Shown: positions 12,310-22,187 of the stretch, piece by piece | Layout of the letters: each line of letters begins with the position of its first letter | Position numbering within the stretch: position 1 is the first letter of the stretch | NCBI GenBank assembly: GCA_026826555.1 | Contig: JAKSZT010054215.1 | Span: forward strand, 28,203,537-28,267,536 | DNA: 64,000 nt | Direction of reading: 5' to 3' | Source of the DNA: Tolypeutes matacus | Lineage: Eukaryota; Chordata; Mammalia; Cingulata; Chlamyphoridae | Position numbers and translations under genes: made by a program | The notes under the pieces: model-generated | Told to the model about the DNA's origin: nothing | What the model saw: only the letters and a program-made list of their open reading frames with translations | The model's database searches: none

Positions 12310-12615
12310 GCATTCATTGGACTGCAGTAAGTACTACATGTGGCTATTGAGCTCTTGAAATGTGGCTACTCTGAATTAAAATATGTTTGTAGGTATAAAA
12401 TATACGCTGGATTTCAAAGACTTCCTACCCAAAAAAGGATAAAATATCTCTCTATATATTAATTACATATTAAGATGATAATATTTTGGATATAGTGAGT
12501 TAAATAAAATGTATTATTAAAATTAATTCCACCTATTGATTTTTATATTTTAATGTGGCTACTAGAAATTTTAGTTATACTTGTGGCTTGTATATTTTCT
12601 TTGAGACAGCACTGC
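12310..12615 (+). mobile_element. Ancient hAT-Charlie-type MER element
   Basis: Contains 'GTACTACATGTGGCTATTGA', 'TTGAAATGTGGCTACT', 'GATGATAATATTTTGGAT', 'TTAATGTGGCTACTAGAAAT' and ends 'GACAGCACTGCTT'. This is the motif order of a mammal-wide hAT MER element, and the same family is at 1865-2140. Confidence 0.6.
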
Positions 12616-12754
12616 TTTAAATGCTAAATCTAGGATCCATGGATCTTTCCAATGGCTAATGTGAATGTTAGCAGATTTCAATATAATTGGTTTCCTTTGG
12701 GATCCTGTATTTTCTCAAGCATTTTAAAACATTCTGAGGGGTCCATAGGATTCT

Positions 12755-12935
12755 ATACTGTCCAATATATAATAGCCACTAGCTATATAGCTATTTAAAT
12801 GAATTAAAGTTAAATAAAATTTAAAATTCAATCCTTCATTCTCACTAGTGACATTTCAGGTGCTTCAGTAGCCACATGGGGCTAATAGCTATGGTATTGA
12901 ACAGTGGGGTAGAACATTTCCATCAGAGCAGACAG
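12755..12935. mobile_element. Ancient hAT-type MER fragment
   Basis: Has 'CTGTCCAATATATAATAGCC', 'AGCCACATGGGGCTAA' and 'TAGAACATTTCCATCA', matching a mammal-wide hAT element whose ends read 'CTGTCCAATA...'. The palindromic 'GCCACTAGCTATATAGCTA' lies within. The family name is not certain. Confidence 0.5.
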
Positions 12936-13160
12936 GTCCATGGCTCAAAAAGATTAAGAATCCCTTAGGACTGGACCTAGGAATGACTCTAAAAATTATC
13001 CATTGAATTCTTCGTCTGGGATGGTAACATAGGTTCGTAGGTCCATAAATTCCCTAAAATTATAAATATCTATGCATTTTTACGATTGCATAAAATTTTA
13101 TGACTTTTTCTGGGGAGAATCTAAATCTTTCATTAGTCTTAAAGAGCTTTTAAGACAACA

Positions 13161-13255
13161 GAGTGGATGTGACTCAAGCTGTTGAGTGCCCACTTCCCAC
13201 ATGGGAGGTCCCAGGTTCGGTTCCAGTACCTCCTGGGCATGGTGGGGGCGGGGAA
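13161..13255 (+). mobile_element. Xenarthran tRNA-type SINE, single head
   Basis: 'GAGTGGATGTGACTCAAGC' followed by 'CCCACATGGGAGGTCCCAGG' and the B box 'GGTTCGGTTCC', then 'AGTACCTCC' and a short G-rich tail. It is directly followed (13262-13345) by an unrelated old repeat fragment ('TTTGCAGATGTGATTAAGG'). Confidence 0.75.
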
Positions 13256-14149
13256 CCTGTGAATGTTTCCTTACCTGGCAACAACGGGGACTTTGCAGAT
13301 GTGATTAAGGGATATGGGCCTTGAGATGGATCCAGACATCTGGTATAGGCTTCTGCCTGTTGACTACTTTGGCTACGACTTACCATATATTCATATATTG
13401 GTTTTTATCCATAGCTGCAAGAAAACAAGTGTTAGTCTTTACATCTTAAAATTGCAAAACTTTGTTCAGCTTTGAGGCTATGTAATAATTTCCCCTGATG
13501 TTCATAATATTTAAAATCTTAGTAGTGCAGGTCAAAAGTCTAATTGATAATTAGCAAAATGTATCATTTCTTTATATTTAATATTTTTATTTTCTATTTT
13601 AGTGATATTTCTTTGAAAAGGTAAAGTATTGGTATGGCTCAATTTTTTTTTTTTAAAGTAAAAGTATAAGTGAAAACTGTCTCCCTCTTACTCTGTACCC
13701 TTAAATCAACCAATTTGATGACTGCATGGTATTCTGTTATACAGCCATACCGGTCTTAGTATAAACAGTGTTTCAGTAAAATAATACACAGGTCATTTTG
13801 TTACTGTGCAGGTATCTCTACAGGATCAATTATAGAAGAGTCACTGTAGGGGTAAGAGAGTACATGCATTTATATATTTCCTTTTTCTTCATCAGTCACA
13901 TAATAGACCTTTGGAGAAATGATATCAATTCTCAGCCCAAGGCAACACTTATTGTGCTGAGTGGACTCTACTGGGTATTTAGCCTGTATAAATAAGTAGG
14001 TAAGGAAGTTTTATTGCTCTGGTCTCCCAATTCATTTTCTATTATGGAGCAGAAGCAAGGATAGTATATTCTTGTACTCAAAAGCTGTACTGTCAGTTTA
14101 ACCTTTGTTGTAGTTCATTGTAGATGTAAGTTTTTTTTTTGTTTTTTTT

Positions 14150-14233
14150 TTTAAAGGAGGTACTGGGGATTAAACCTGGGACCACGTACACAGGAAGCAG
14201 GCACTTAACCACTTGAGCTACATCCGGTCCCCT
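14150..14233 (-). mobile_element. Xenarthran tRNA-type SINE, single head
   Basis: Reverse-oriented unit: 'AAAGGAGGTACTGGGGATT', 'AAACCTGGGACCACGTACA', 'CACTTAACCACTTGAGCTAC', with a poly-T run (its A tail) at 14131-14152. Confidence 0.75.
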
Positions 14234-14285
14234 GTAGATGTAAACTTATAGCAGCACTCTTTATAAGAGCTTTCATGTTTTATAG

Positions 14286-14583
14286 TACCATAAATTTGAC
14301 TCATTGAAGTAATGTTTTGGTTTTGTTTTGTTTTGTTTTGAGGTACCAGGGCCAGGCATTGAACTGGAACCTCATATGTGGGAAGCAGGCGCTCAACCAT
14401 TGAGCCAAATCGGCTCCCCTGAGTTGGTTTTTACATTTGTTTGCTTGTACCATAAATTTGACTCATTGAAGTAATGTTTTTGTTTTGTTTTGTTTTGTTT
14501 TGAGGTACCAGGGCCAGGCATTGAACTGGAACCTCGTATGTGGGAAGCAGGAGCTCAACCACTTGAGCCACATCCGCTCCCCT
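14286..14583 (-). repeat. Tandem duplication containing a tRNA-type SINE
   Basis: Two near-identical segments, 14286-14420 and 14448-14583 (offset 162), each made of the same flank ('TACCATAAATTTGACTCATT'...), a (TTTTG)n tail and a reverse tRNA-type SINE head. They differ at only a few bases; the second keeps the SINE consensus 'GAGCCACATCCGCTCCCC' while the first has 'GAGCCAAATCGGCTCCCC'. The shared unique flank is too long (about 28 bp) for an ordinary target-site duplication, which suggests a local duplication after SINE insertion. Confidence 0.8.
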
Positions 14584-15643
14584 AAAATAAATTTCTTGAT
14601 GGCCCCCCAATCCACACGTACCCCTTGTATTTGCCTTATCCAATTATGGCTCTCTTTGCAGTTTTGTTTTTAGCCCCTTTTCCCCCACATTCTTCTCAAT
14701 TTAATATAGCCTTAAAGTTCTAGTGTTCTTTTCTAACCTTATTGTATTATGACTCTTACTTCCATAGCTGTTAGTTCTGTCTCTAGGTTCTGCTTTTCTT
14801 AAACTAGCTCTGTAGCCAGCAGTAACATTTTTGAACGGTGCAATTAAAATGAAAGGAAAATTTAGACATCTGGAGGAGCTATTTTGGGGGCAGGGAGACA
14901 CCATCTTAAAGTCATTCTCAGTGAAACTACAACTTAATTTTGCTTCTGAATTTTCATATAGCCTGACTCTAAAAGTGTTTTCATGATAGGTACCTAGGAT
15001 CCAGCAGTGAGAAAGCATCCATTTATTTGTAAGATCCACTGTTTAAGGGAGAACAGGGTCTTTATTTTGTGGTGTAAGATCCAAAAGTCCAGTAGTAGGT
15101 TGAGTAAAATTGTATTGACTATGCTGTAATTGAAGTTAGTATTAGTGTTTGTGGTGTTTATCAGCTCCCTTCAACAAGGTTGGATTAGTAACATGTGGCC
15201 AGAATATATGAGGCAAAAACACTTAGGCTCAAAGCAATAGGCCTAAGGAAGGTCCAGTGTTCTTATAGAGAAAAACAGTGGTATTTCTGTGGCATGGCCA
15301 GCCCATGGCATGAACTTAACGGCCAACCACCCAGTGCATTGGGAATGCTTATGAAGAGCACACAAAACAGTCCTGTGGGGAGCAGAAGCTTTCCAAAGGA
15401 TGATATCTAAACAGAAACTTGAAGGACTAACATAAGTAAGCAGAGCTGGGGGGTAAAGTGGCAAGGACAAAGAAACATTCTAGTCACGGAAGCAAGGGAA
15501 CATGGGCTACTGTGGGAGTTTAATATGGCTGGAGCATAATGAAGAGTTTGAGTGAGGAAGGGGTAAGGAGGGTAATACGAGGGAACCCATATTGTTTGGA
15601 CTTTATCCTTAATGGCAAAAGGAAGCTGATAAAGCACTTTACA

Positions 15644-16669
15644 AGACAAAGGAGTTTATATGGCTAAGAGACTTCAAAGTGAGTTGGGTGGTCATCAGAG
15701 AGGTAATTTATGTGCATCTCAGCAGGATATCATAGACTGCCAAAGTAGATACTACCCCAAAGAGTGGGGCTCCTGAGGGCTCTGGAAACACCCAGGTCCC
15801 ACGGTCATGGCAGATAACTCCGGAGTTTGGTGCCTTGCCAGCGGGCCCTACTTTGGAGTTTGTGCTCCCAAGTGTGACAGAGTTAGACTCAGTTGTGACT
15901 TCTCTGCACACACCTCTTCTGTCCCTTCTATTTGAACCTATAGTTGGTGCTGGAGTTGGTAGGTATACGTCCAAGAGACTTGAATCTCTGGGCTGTCCAT
16001 GTGCCAGCTGGGCCCTGAGCCTCAGTGGAGTTGCTACCCCTACTCTCCAGTTCATTGGACTCATCCAGGACAACTAACAAGGAGATGAGGATGGACAAGG
16101 AACTGAGAGAGTCTACGACTGCAAGCAAGAGAGTCCCATCCATCAGCCATATAAGATCAAAGACCCCTGTCAATTAGAGGTAGAGTGGGCATCACCATCC
16201 CAGAATCCTCAGGACTGGGGAATAAAAAATGGACTAGAGTAGACTTACTGGTATTCTACTATAGACTTATTGTGATTCTTGCAATGGAAGAAATTATATC
16301 ATTGATGTGGAGAGAGTGGCCACTGGAGGTGCTGAAGGCAGGGAGAGGGAAAAAGAGGTATAATATTGGAGGCATTTTCAGGACTTGGAATTGTCCTGAA
16401 TGACATTGCAATGACAGATACAGGCCATTGTATATCCTGCCATAACCTACAGAACTGAGTGGGAGAGTGTAAACTATAATCCATGCTTAGTGGCAGTGCT
16501 CCAAAATGTGTTCATCAATTGCAGTGAATGTACCACACTAATGAAAGAAGTTGTTGATGTGGGGAAAAGTGGGAGGTTGTGGGGAGTGAAGCATATGGGA
16601 ATCCCTTATATTTTTTTATGTAACACTTTATGTAATCTAAGTATCTTTTAGAAAAAATAATTTTAAAAA
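15644..16669 (+). mobile_element. Element E, 5'-truncated copy
   Basis: A retroposon of a family I cannot name. It starts 'GTTTATATGGCTAAGAGACT' and ends 'TATGTAATCTAAGTATC' with an A-rich tail. The flank ACTTTACA occurs at 15636-15643 and again at 16670-16677, fitting a short target-site duplication. 15651-16093 matches the reverse strand of 35270-35710, and 16388-16669 matches the reverse strand of 26694-26990, so this copy supplies the order and the missing middle of the interrupted full-length copy. Frames within it are not conserved between copies, so it looks non-coding. Confidence 0.65.
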
Positions 16670-17784
16670 ACTTTACACAAGGAAATGATTTGTTATCTGT
16701 GCTTTAGAAAGAATCATCTGACTTAAGTGAATACAGAGAATGGATTAGAATAAGGCATAGACCTGGAGGCAAGGAAACCTGTTTGAGACTTGGGGTGGCG
16801 GTGAGGGATGGCTACTATAGTTATGCAGGCTAGAAAGCTAGAAATGATAGAAAGTTTTTGAACATTATGAATTGATTGGGGGCAAAGAAAGGGAAAGTTT
16901 AAGAAAAAGATATGCCTGAATTGTGACACTTCCCGTCAACAATATCTTTATTTTGAAGATCTAGGAATAGCACGATACATTCATGAGAGCAATTTTATTC
17001 TGGCAAGCTTTATATTAAGATCTTTGAAAGGTGTAACCCCAGAGACTCATACCCTCGTTATATATTTGACTTTTTAAATTTATAGTTTGAAAAGCCCCCT
17101 TCTCTTACATAGTTGGCTCTGATAATCTGTTGATTACACCCCCCAAAAAAAGTATTTAAATTGGGGAATTATAAAAAATCTTGTATATTTGTCTTAGATG
17201 TTTTATTTGTGTATTGGGTGTGTCAATCAAAGTAGTCTTTCTTGAGTTAAATCACACCCAACACCCAGATTCCTTAAAGTTTCTATTATCTTTCTTTTTG
17301 AATAGAGCAAGAACTTTATAGGAGTGGAGAATGATTCTTAGTTTTTTTTTTGTTTGTTTGGTTGGTGTTTTGTTTTGTTTTATCCCTCAGTCTTTTATAG
17401 TTGTCTCACCCACACAAATTCAACAGCAGCTTTTTTTTTCCTAAGTCATCTTTATTGAAATTTTCAAAAACCTTCAACCTAATTTTCATAGAAACAGTGT
17501 TTGCATTCATGTTTCACTGGTATATGTAATAGTTAAGTGGATAATTTAGTTACTATCACAGTATAAGCTAGCATAAATAGATATGAAAATAAACACTACT
17601 GATTCTTAGCCTCAAATGCAACCCATGGGAGCAGAAGTGACATAGTACACTAGACCAAGCATTTGGTTGTTATCCGTTGAGTTTTTACAGAGGAAAGAGT
17701 ATCATTAAGTTCAAATGGTAAGACAAGTGAAAATCAAAGAACTTCTATTGTATATTTGTGTGACAATCAAGATTCTTGATCTAG

Positions 17785-17960
17785 CAAAAACAGATTTTGA
17801 GGTTAGATTGAGTTTAATTCTGCCTCTGCCACTTACTACTGTGTGACTTGGACAAGTTATCCAATTTTTCTGAGTTTCTTTTTCCTTAGCAATAAAAACA
17901 AGGTAATAGTCTGGTCCTTAGAGTTTTTGTGTAGACTAAATGAGACAAGATACTCAAACA
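17785..17960 (+). repeat. MIR SINE fragment
   Basis: MIR core in + orientation: 'CTGCCTCTGCCACTTACTA', 'CTGTGTGACTTGGACAAG', 'AGTTTCTTTTTCC'. A poly-T tract (17965-17985) follows. Confidence 0.65.
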
Positions 17961-18407
17961 CACATTTTTTTTTTTTTTTTTTTTTTAACTACCCACACCC
18001 TGCAAGGTAGTAAAGTATTAAGTACTCTGAAAATCAAACCCATCAGCGGTATACCTTGCCCAATATAGGCTACTTTGTGCATTATTTGCAATAACTAGTA
18101 ACTAGTGGAAGAAAATGATCAGCCTGACTTCTGTAAGATCTCCCAGCAGAGGATATCACCTCTTCCCAAATCAAAGACCACAAGATAAGTAGAGCTCAGG
18201 ATCTAGGAGCATCAGTAGAATTAGGAAAGCTTTATCATTATCTAGTGGTATGTTTTTGTAGTAAAGAACAAACTCTAAAACTTAAAGCAAAACAAAAAAC
18301 AAAAAAAAACCCAGACATATAGCTTAAAAGGACCTTGCTGTGATATGTCTTTAATATAGTATCGTTGGAGTTGATGTTGATTCTTATTTAATTTTTGTTT
18401 CTAACAG

Positions 18408-19633
18408 GTTGTAAAATTAAAGCTCTGAGGGCCAAAACAAACACGTATATCAAGACACCTGTTCGTGGTGAAGAACCCATTTTTGTTGTCACTGGACGAA
18501 AAGAAGATGTTGCCATGGCCAAAAGAGAAATCCTCTCAGCTGCGGAGCACTTCTCCATGATTCGTGCATCTCGAAACAAAAATGGCCCTGCCCTGGGAGG
18601 GTTGTCTTGTAGTCCAAATCTGCCCGGTCAAACCACCGTTCAAGTCAGAGTCCCCTATCGTGTGGTAGGACTAGTAGTTGGACCCAAAGGAGCAACTATT
18701 AAAAGAATTCAGCAGCAGACTCACACATACATAGTAACTCCAAGCAGAGATAAGGAGCCTGTCTTCGAAGTAACAGGGATGCCTGAAAATGTTGACCGAG
18801 CACGGGAAGAAATAGAAATGCATATTGCCATGCGTACAGGAAACTATATTGAGCTCAATGAAGAGAATGATTTTCATTACAATGGTACCGATGTAAGCTT
18901 TGAAGGTGGTACTCTTGGCTCTGCGTGGCTCTCTTCCAATCCAGTTCCTCCTAGCCGCGCAAGAATGATATCCAATTATCGAAATGATAGTTCCAGTTCT
19001 CTAGGAAGTGGTTCCACAGATTCCTACTTTGGAAGCAATAGGCTGGCTGACTTTAGTCCAACAAGCCCATTTAGCACAGGAAACTTTTGGTTTGGAGATA
19101 CACTACCATCTGTGGGCTCAGAAGATCTTGCAGTTGACTCTCCTGCCTTTGACTCTTTACCAACATCCGCTCAAACGATCTGGACTCCGTTTGAACCAGT
19201 TAACCCACTCTCTGGCTTCGGGAGTGATCCTTCTGGTAACATGAAGACTCAGCGTAGAGGAAGTCAGCCATCTACTCCTCGTTTGTCTCCTACATTTCCT
19301 GAGAGCATAGAACATCCACTTGCTCGGAGGGTTAGGAGCGACCCACCTAGTACAGGCAACCATGTCGGCCTTCCAATATATATCCCTGCTTTTTCTAATG
19401 GTACCAATAGTTACTCCTCTTCCAATGGTGGTTCCACCTCTAGCTCACCTCCAGAATCAAGACGAAAGCACGACTGTGTGATTTGCTTTGAGAATGAAGT
19501 TATTGCTGCCCTAGTTCCATGTGGCCACAACCTCTTCTGCATGGAATGTGCCAACAAGATCTGTGAAAAGAGAACGCCATCATGTCCAGTTTGCCAGACA
19601 GCTGTTACTCAGGCAATCCAAATTCACTCTTAA
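18408..19633 (+). CDS. MEX3C: MEX3C coding exon 2 (KH1 end, KH2, RING finger)
   Basis: Completes codon 247 and encodes residues 248-654, stop TAA 19631-19633. In order: rest of KH domain 1 (to about 295), KH domain 2 (about 323-387, GXXG loop GPKG at 338-341), a long Ser/Asn/Pro-rich linker, then a C-terminal C3HC4 RING with Cys603, Cys606, Cys618, His620, Cys624, Cys627, Cys639, Cys642, all zinc ligands present and correctly spaced. The linker has basic-Ser motifs (RRGSQPSTP at about 529-537 and RVRSDPPS at about 554-561) like those that recruit 14-3-3 in MEX3 relatives; that role here is inference. Known role of MEX3C: binds selected mRNAs, including MHC class I mRNAs, and promotes their decay; ubiquitinates RIG-I and CNOT7; loss is linked to chromosome instability. 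The frame is open and intact, as for a working gene. Confidence 0.96.
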
Positions 19634-21418
19634 CTATATATATATACATAAATACTATATCTCTATATGGACTCGTAAAGGCATGGGTATAATGGTACCC
19701 CCCAGTAAACTTCCTAATGAATTCTTATGACTGTTATCAGGCTTTATTGGGATTAGGCTAAAGTTGTTAGTAAACTTATAAAAGGCTGCTATGGTAACAC
19801 TAAACCTAAGTGGTCTCTTGTCTATTAGTTTGGTTTGAATTATTAATACTATCCTTTAGACCCAGAGACATAGCTTGTATAAGAATTGCTAAAGCTAAGT
19901 GAAGATAATCATAGGTTGTGTGAGCCTATGAGAAAAATGTATACTTCTAAGATTTCAAAATGATGGGTCCCAAAGCCTAACCACATTAAAAGTTTTTGGA
20001 GGGTACTTGGCATTACAAATGATTCAGACACTTCCAGTGCTGCCTTCTTTACACTGCCAGTTTTGACAAAAACAGGTTTGTTTTTTATTTCACAACAATT
20101 TATGCCTAATTCTGCAGGATTGCCAGTAACTTTTTAATGAATTATGGTTACTTATTGGTAAGAATAGGGCTGATGGCAGTTAACTAGATCACTGGTTATA
20201 ATTTGGGACAAAAACTGCTACATTGACCTTCATCTCACCCAGAGTGCTCAAGGCTGGTGTGATGAGTGGATCAGGAATGCAATTGTCTCCATTGTGAATT
20301 CCTACCCATTTCCTGACTGCAGAAAGGGCCACCTGGGATTTCCTTTTTGAGGAAGGGCTTTGGGATGCACCTTTATTGGCTAATTGAGGATGTGAACATT
20401 CCATTCATTAGTCTGATCAAGCTATTAATTAATTTTTAGACTATAGATCAAAATGTGAAACATTTATGTTCAATCCATATTTGTCTTGCACATAAATATA
20501 TTTTTATTTTTTAGTAATTTAGGGTAGGGGGGAGAGGGATAACATTGCCCTTAGCATAATTCACAAAAGCAGCTGTGACAGCCTCCAATCAGTTTATTTC
20601 ATTTCAAAACTATTTCCAACAGCAAGGAAAGATTTCTTTTAAAAAAAAAAAAAAAAAAAACTTTTACATTTCACCTGTGGATGTCTATAACTTCATCCTC
20701 AGTATGTTCCCAAATCTTTGCTGGCATTGAAAGGACAAAACATTATACTGGTGGATTTTTCTACTAATTATTTTTTGAAGCGTTATTTTCCCAACACAAA
20801 AGAGCTTTTTTTCTCAGTATAACAAATTGAAATCTTATGTGTATTGAATAGTAAATAGACAAATTTTATTTTTTATTTCCACTTGAAGAGTTACATTTCG
20901 TATAAAAGTTTACAAATAACGGTTATTTTGATTTTTTTTCAGTATAAAAAAGTTGCCTTGATGGCATATTATGGTGTAATGCTAATTGCTTGTAGAATAG
21001 TTAAATGTCAGTATTGAAACTTAATCTTTAGCTGCCGTCTTGTAGAAATGAACGAATGTTCACCAAGCATGTATTTTGTATTTTATTGCATTGTACACTG
21101 CAACTAATAAGCCAAGGAATCGACATATATTAGGTGCGTGTACTGTTTCTAAAAACCACAAACTAAGAATGATAAATTATCAATATAGTTTAGTATTTGC
21201 TAATTTTACTACAGTCTTTTGTTATGTATATGTAGGGAAGTCATAGGGATTATAAATTCAATTTGAGTAAAATTTAAAAACCATATATTTTATGATAAAG
21301 GGCCTTTAACTTAAGATGGCCAAAGCACTGATATTATATATTTGCTGTAAAGAGAATTATAAGAGTTTTATTTTTCTGATATTAAAAGTTACTTAATAAA
21401 GACTTGTTTCCATTAACT
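19634..21418 (+). other. MEX3C: MEX3C 3'UTR (inferred)
   Basis: About 1.8 kb of AT-rich sequence from the stop codon to the AATAAA at 21395-21400, similar to the known length of the human 3'UTR. It begins with an AT dinucleotide run just after the stop and has a poly-A run at 20640-20660. No interspersed repeat is seen in it, while both sides are repeat-rich, which suggests constraint. The end point is inferred. Confidence 0.75.
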
Positions 21419-21440
21419 TGAATGTATTCTCCTTGGTGTT
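21395..21440 (+). terminator. MEX3C polyadenylation signal
   Basis: Canonical AATAAA at 21395-21400, with a likely cleavage site about 15-20 bases on, followed by a T/GT-rich stretch ('CTTGGTGTTTTTC') as the downstream element. Earlier AATAAA- or ATTAAA-like words in the 3'UTR lack such a good downstream element. Confidence 0.7.
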
Positions 21441-21719
21441 TTTCATCTAATCGTTAACAGTTTAGACTGGAAGATAGCTATTTACCAGAACTGAAATTTC
21501 CTTTTTTCAAAGTTTCCTTACCTGTTTTCTACTCATAGTATAGTGATTTTTTTAGAGTACTCTTTAGTATTAACTGTGCTGCTCATGCTTCTGTCAGACT
21601 TTAGCTATCTCTTTAAGTGAACATTACATTATAGTAAAAATAGAGATTTAAGCTAGGTCTTTAGATTATTTAATTGCATGTTTGTGTAGGTAACCACACA
21701 TAAATCACTACTGACCTAA

Positions 21720-22187
21720 TTGTAAATGAAAGTACTTTAGTTTCCTAGGCTGATCAAGTAAATGTCATGCAATTGTTTGGCTTAAACAATTTTACAGTTT
21801 AAAGTTTTGAGGCTAAGAGAAAGTCCACATCAAGGCGTCACCAAGGCCATGCTTTCCCCCCAAACACTGGCTTTCTGGGGCTGGCTGCTTGGAGATCCTT
21901 TGCCCTTAGCTTGTCACTTGGCAGGTCTCCTGGACTCCCTTCTCTTCGGGTTCAGTTGATTTCAGCTTCTGGCTGTTTCCTCTGTGGCTTTCTGTCTGTC
22001 TGAATTTCACTCTGCTTATAAAGGACTCCAGTAAGAGGATTAAGACCTCTCCTGATTGAGGTGGGCCACACCTTAACTGAAGTAATCTTATCAAAAGGTC
22101 CTACTTAAAATGGGTTCACACCCACAAGAATGGGTTAAATTTAAGAACATGCTTTTCTGGAGTATATATAGCTTCAAACCACTACAA
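21720..22187 (+). mobile_element. MaLR-like solo LTR
   Basis: Starts near 'TTTCCTAGGCTGATCAAG' and ends near 'GCTTCAAACCACTACA'. The inner order ('GTTTTGAGGCTAAGAGAAAG', 'GCTTATAAAGGACTCCAGTA', 'GATTAAGACCTCTCCTGATT', 'GTGGGCCACACCTTAACTGA') parallels MLT/MST-type LTRs, including the TATAAA-like promoter before the R region. I recall it as a common xenarthran LTR but cannot name it. There is no internal region, so it is a solo LTR lying 300 bp downstream of the MEX3C 3' end. Confidence 0.65.

Larger units (their letters stand above)
4130..18407 (+). other. MEX3C: MEX3C intron 1 (14.3 kb, phase 1)
   Basis: Begins GTGAGTGCG and ends TTTCTAACAG; removal joins G (4129) to GT (18408-18409) and restores the glycine of GRQG. 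A single large intron interrupting the first KH domain is the known architecture of vertebrate MEX3 genes. It contains MIRs, hAT-type MER elements, five tRNA-type SINEs, a 162-bp-offset tandem duplication, a truncated copy of element E and several poly-T runs (11110-11139, 17965-17985). No nested gene is seen. Stretches 4300-7380, 7540-8390, 10180-11160 and 16680-17785 hold nothing I can name. Confidence 0.9.
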
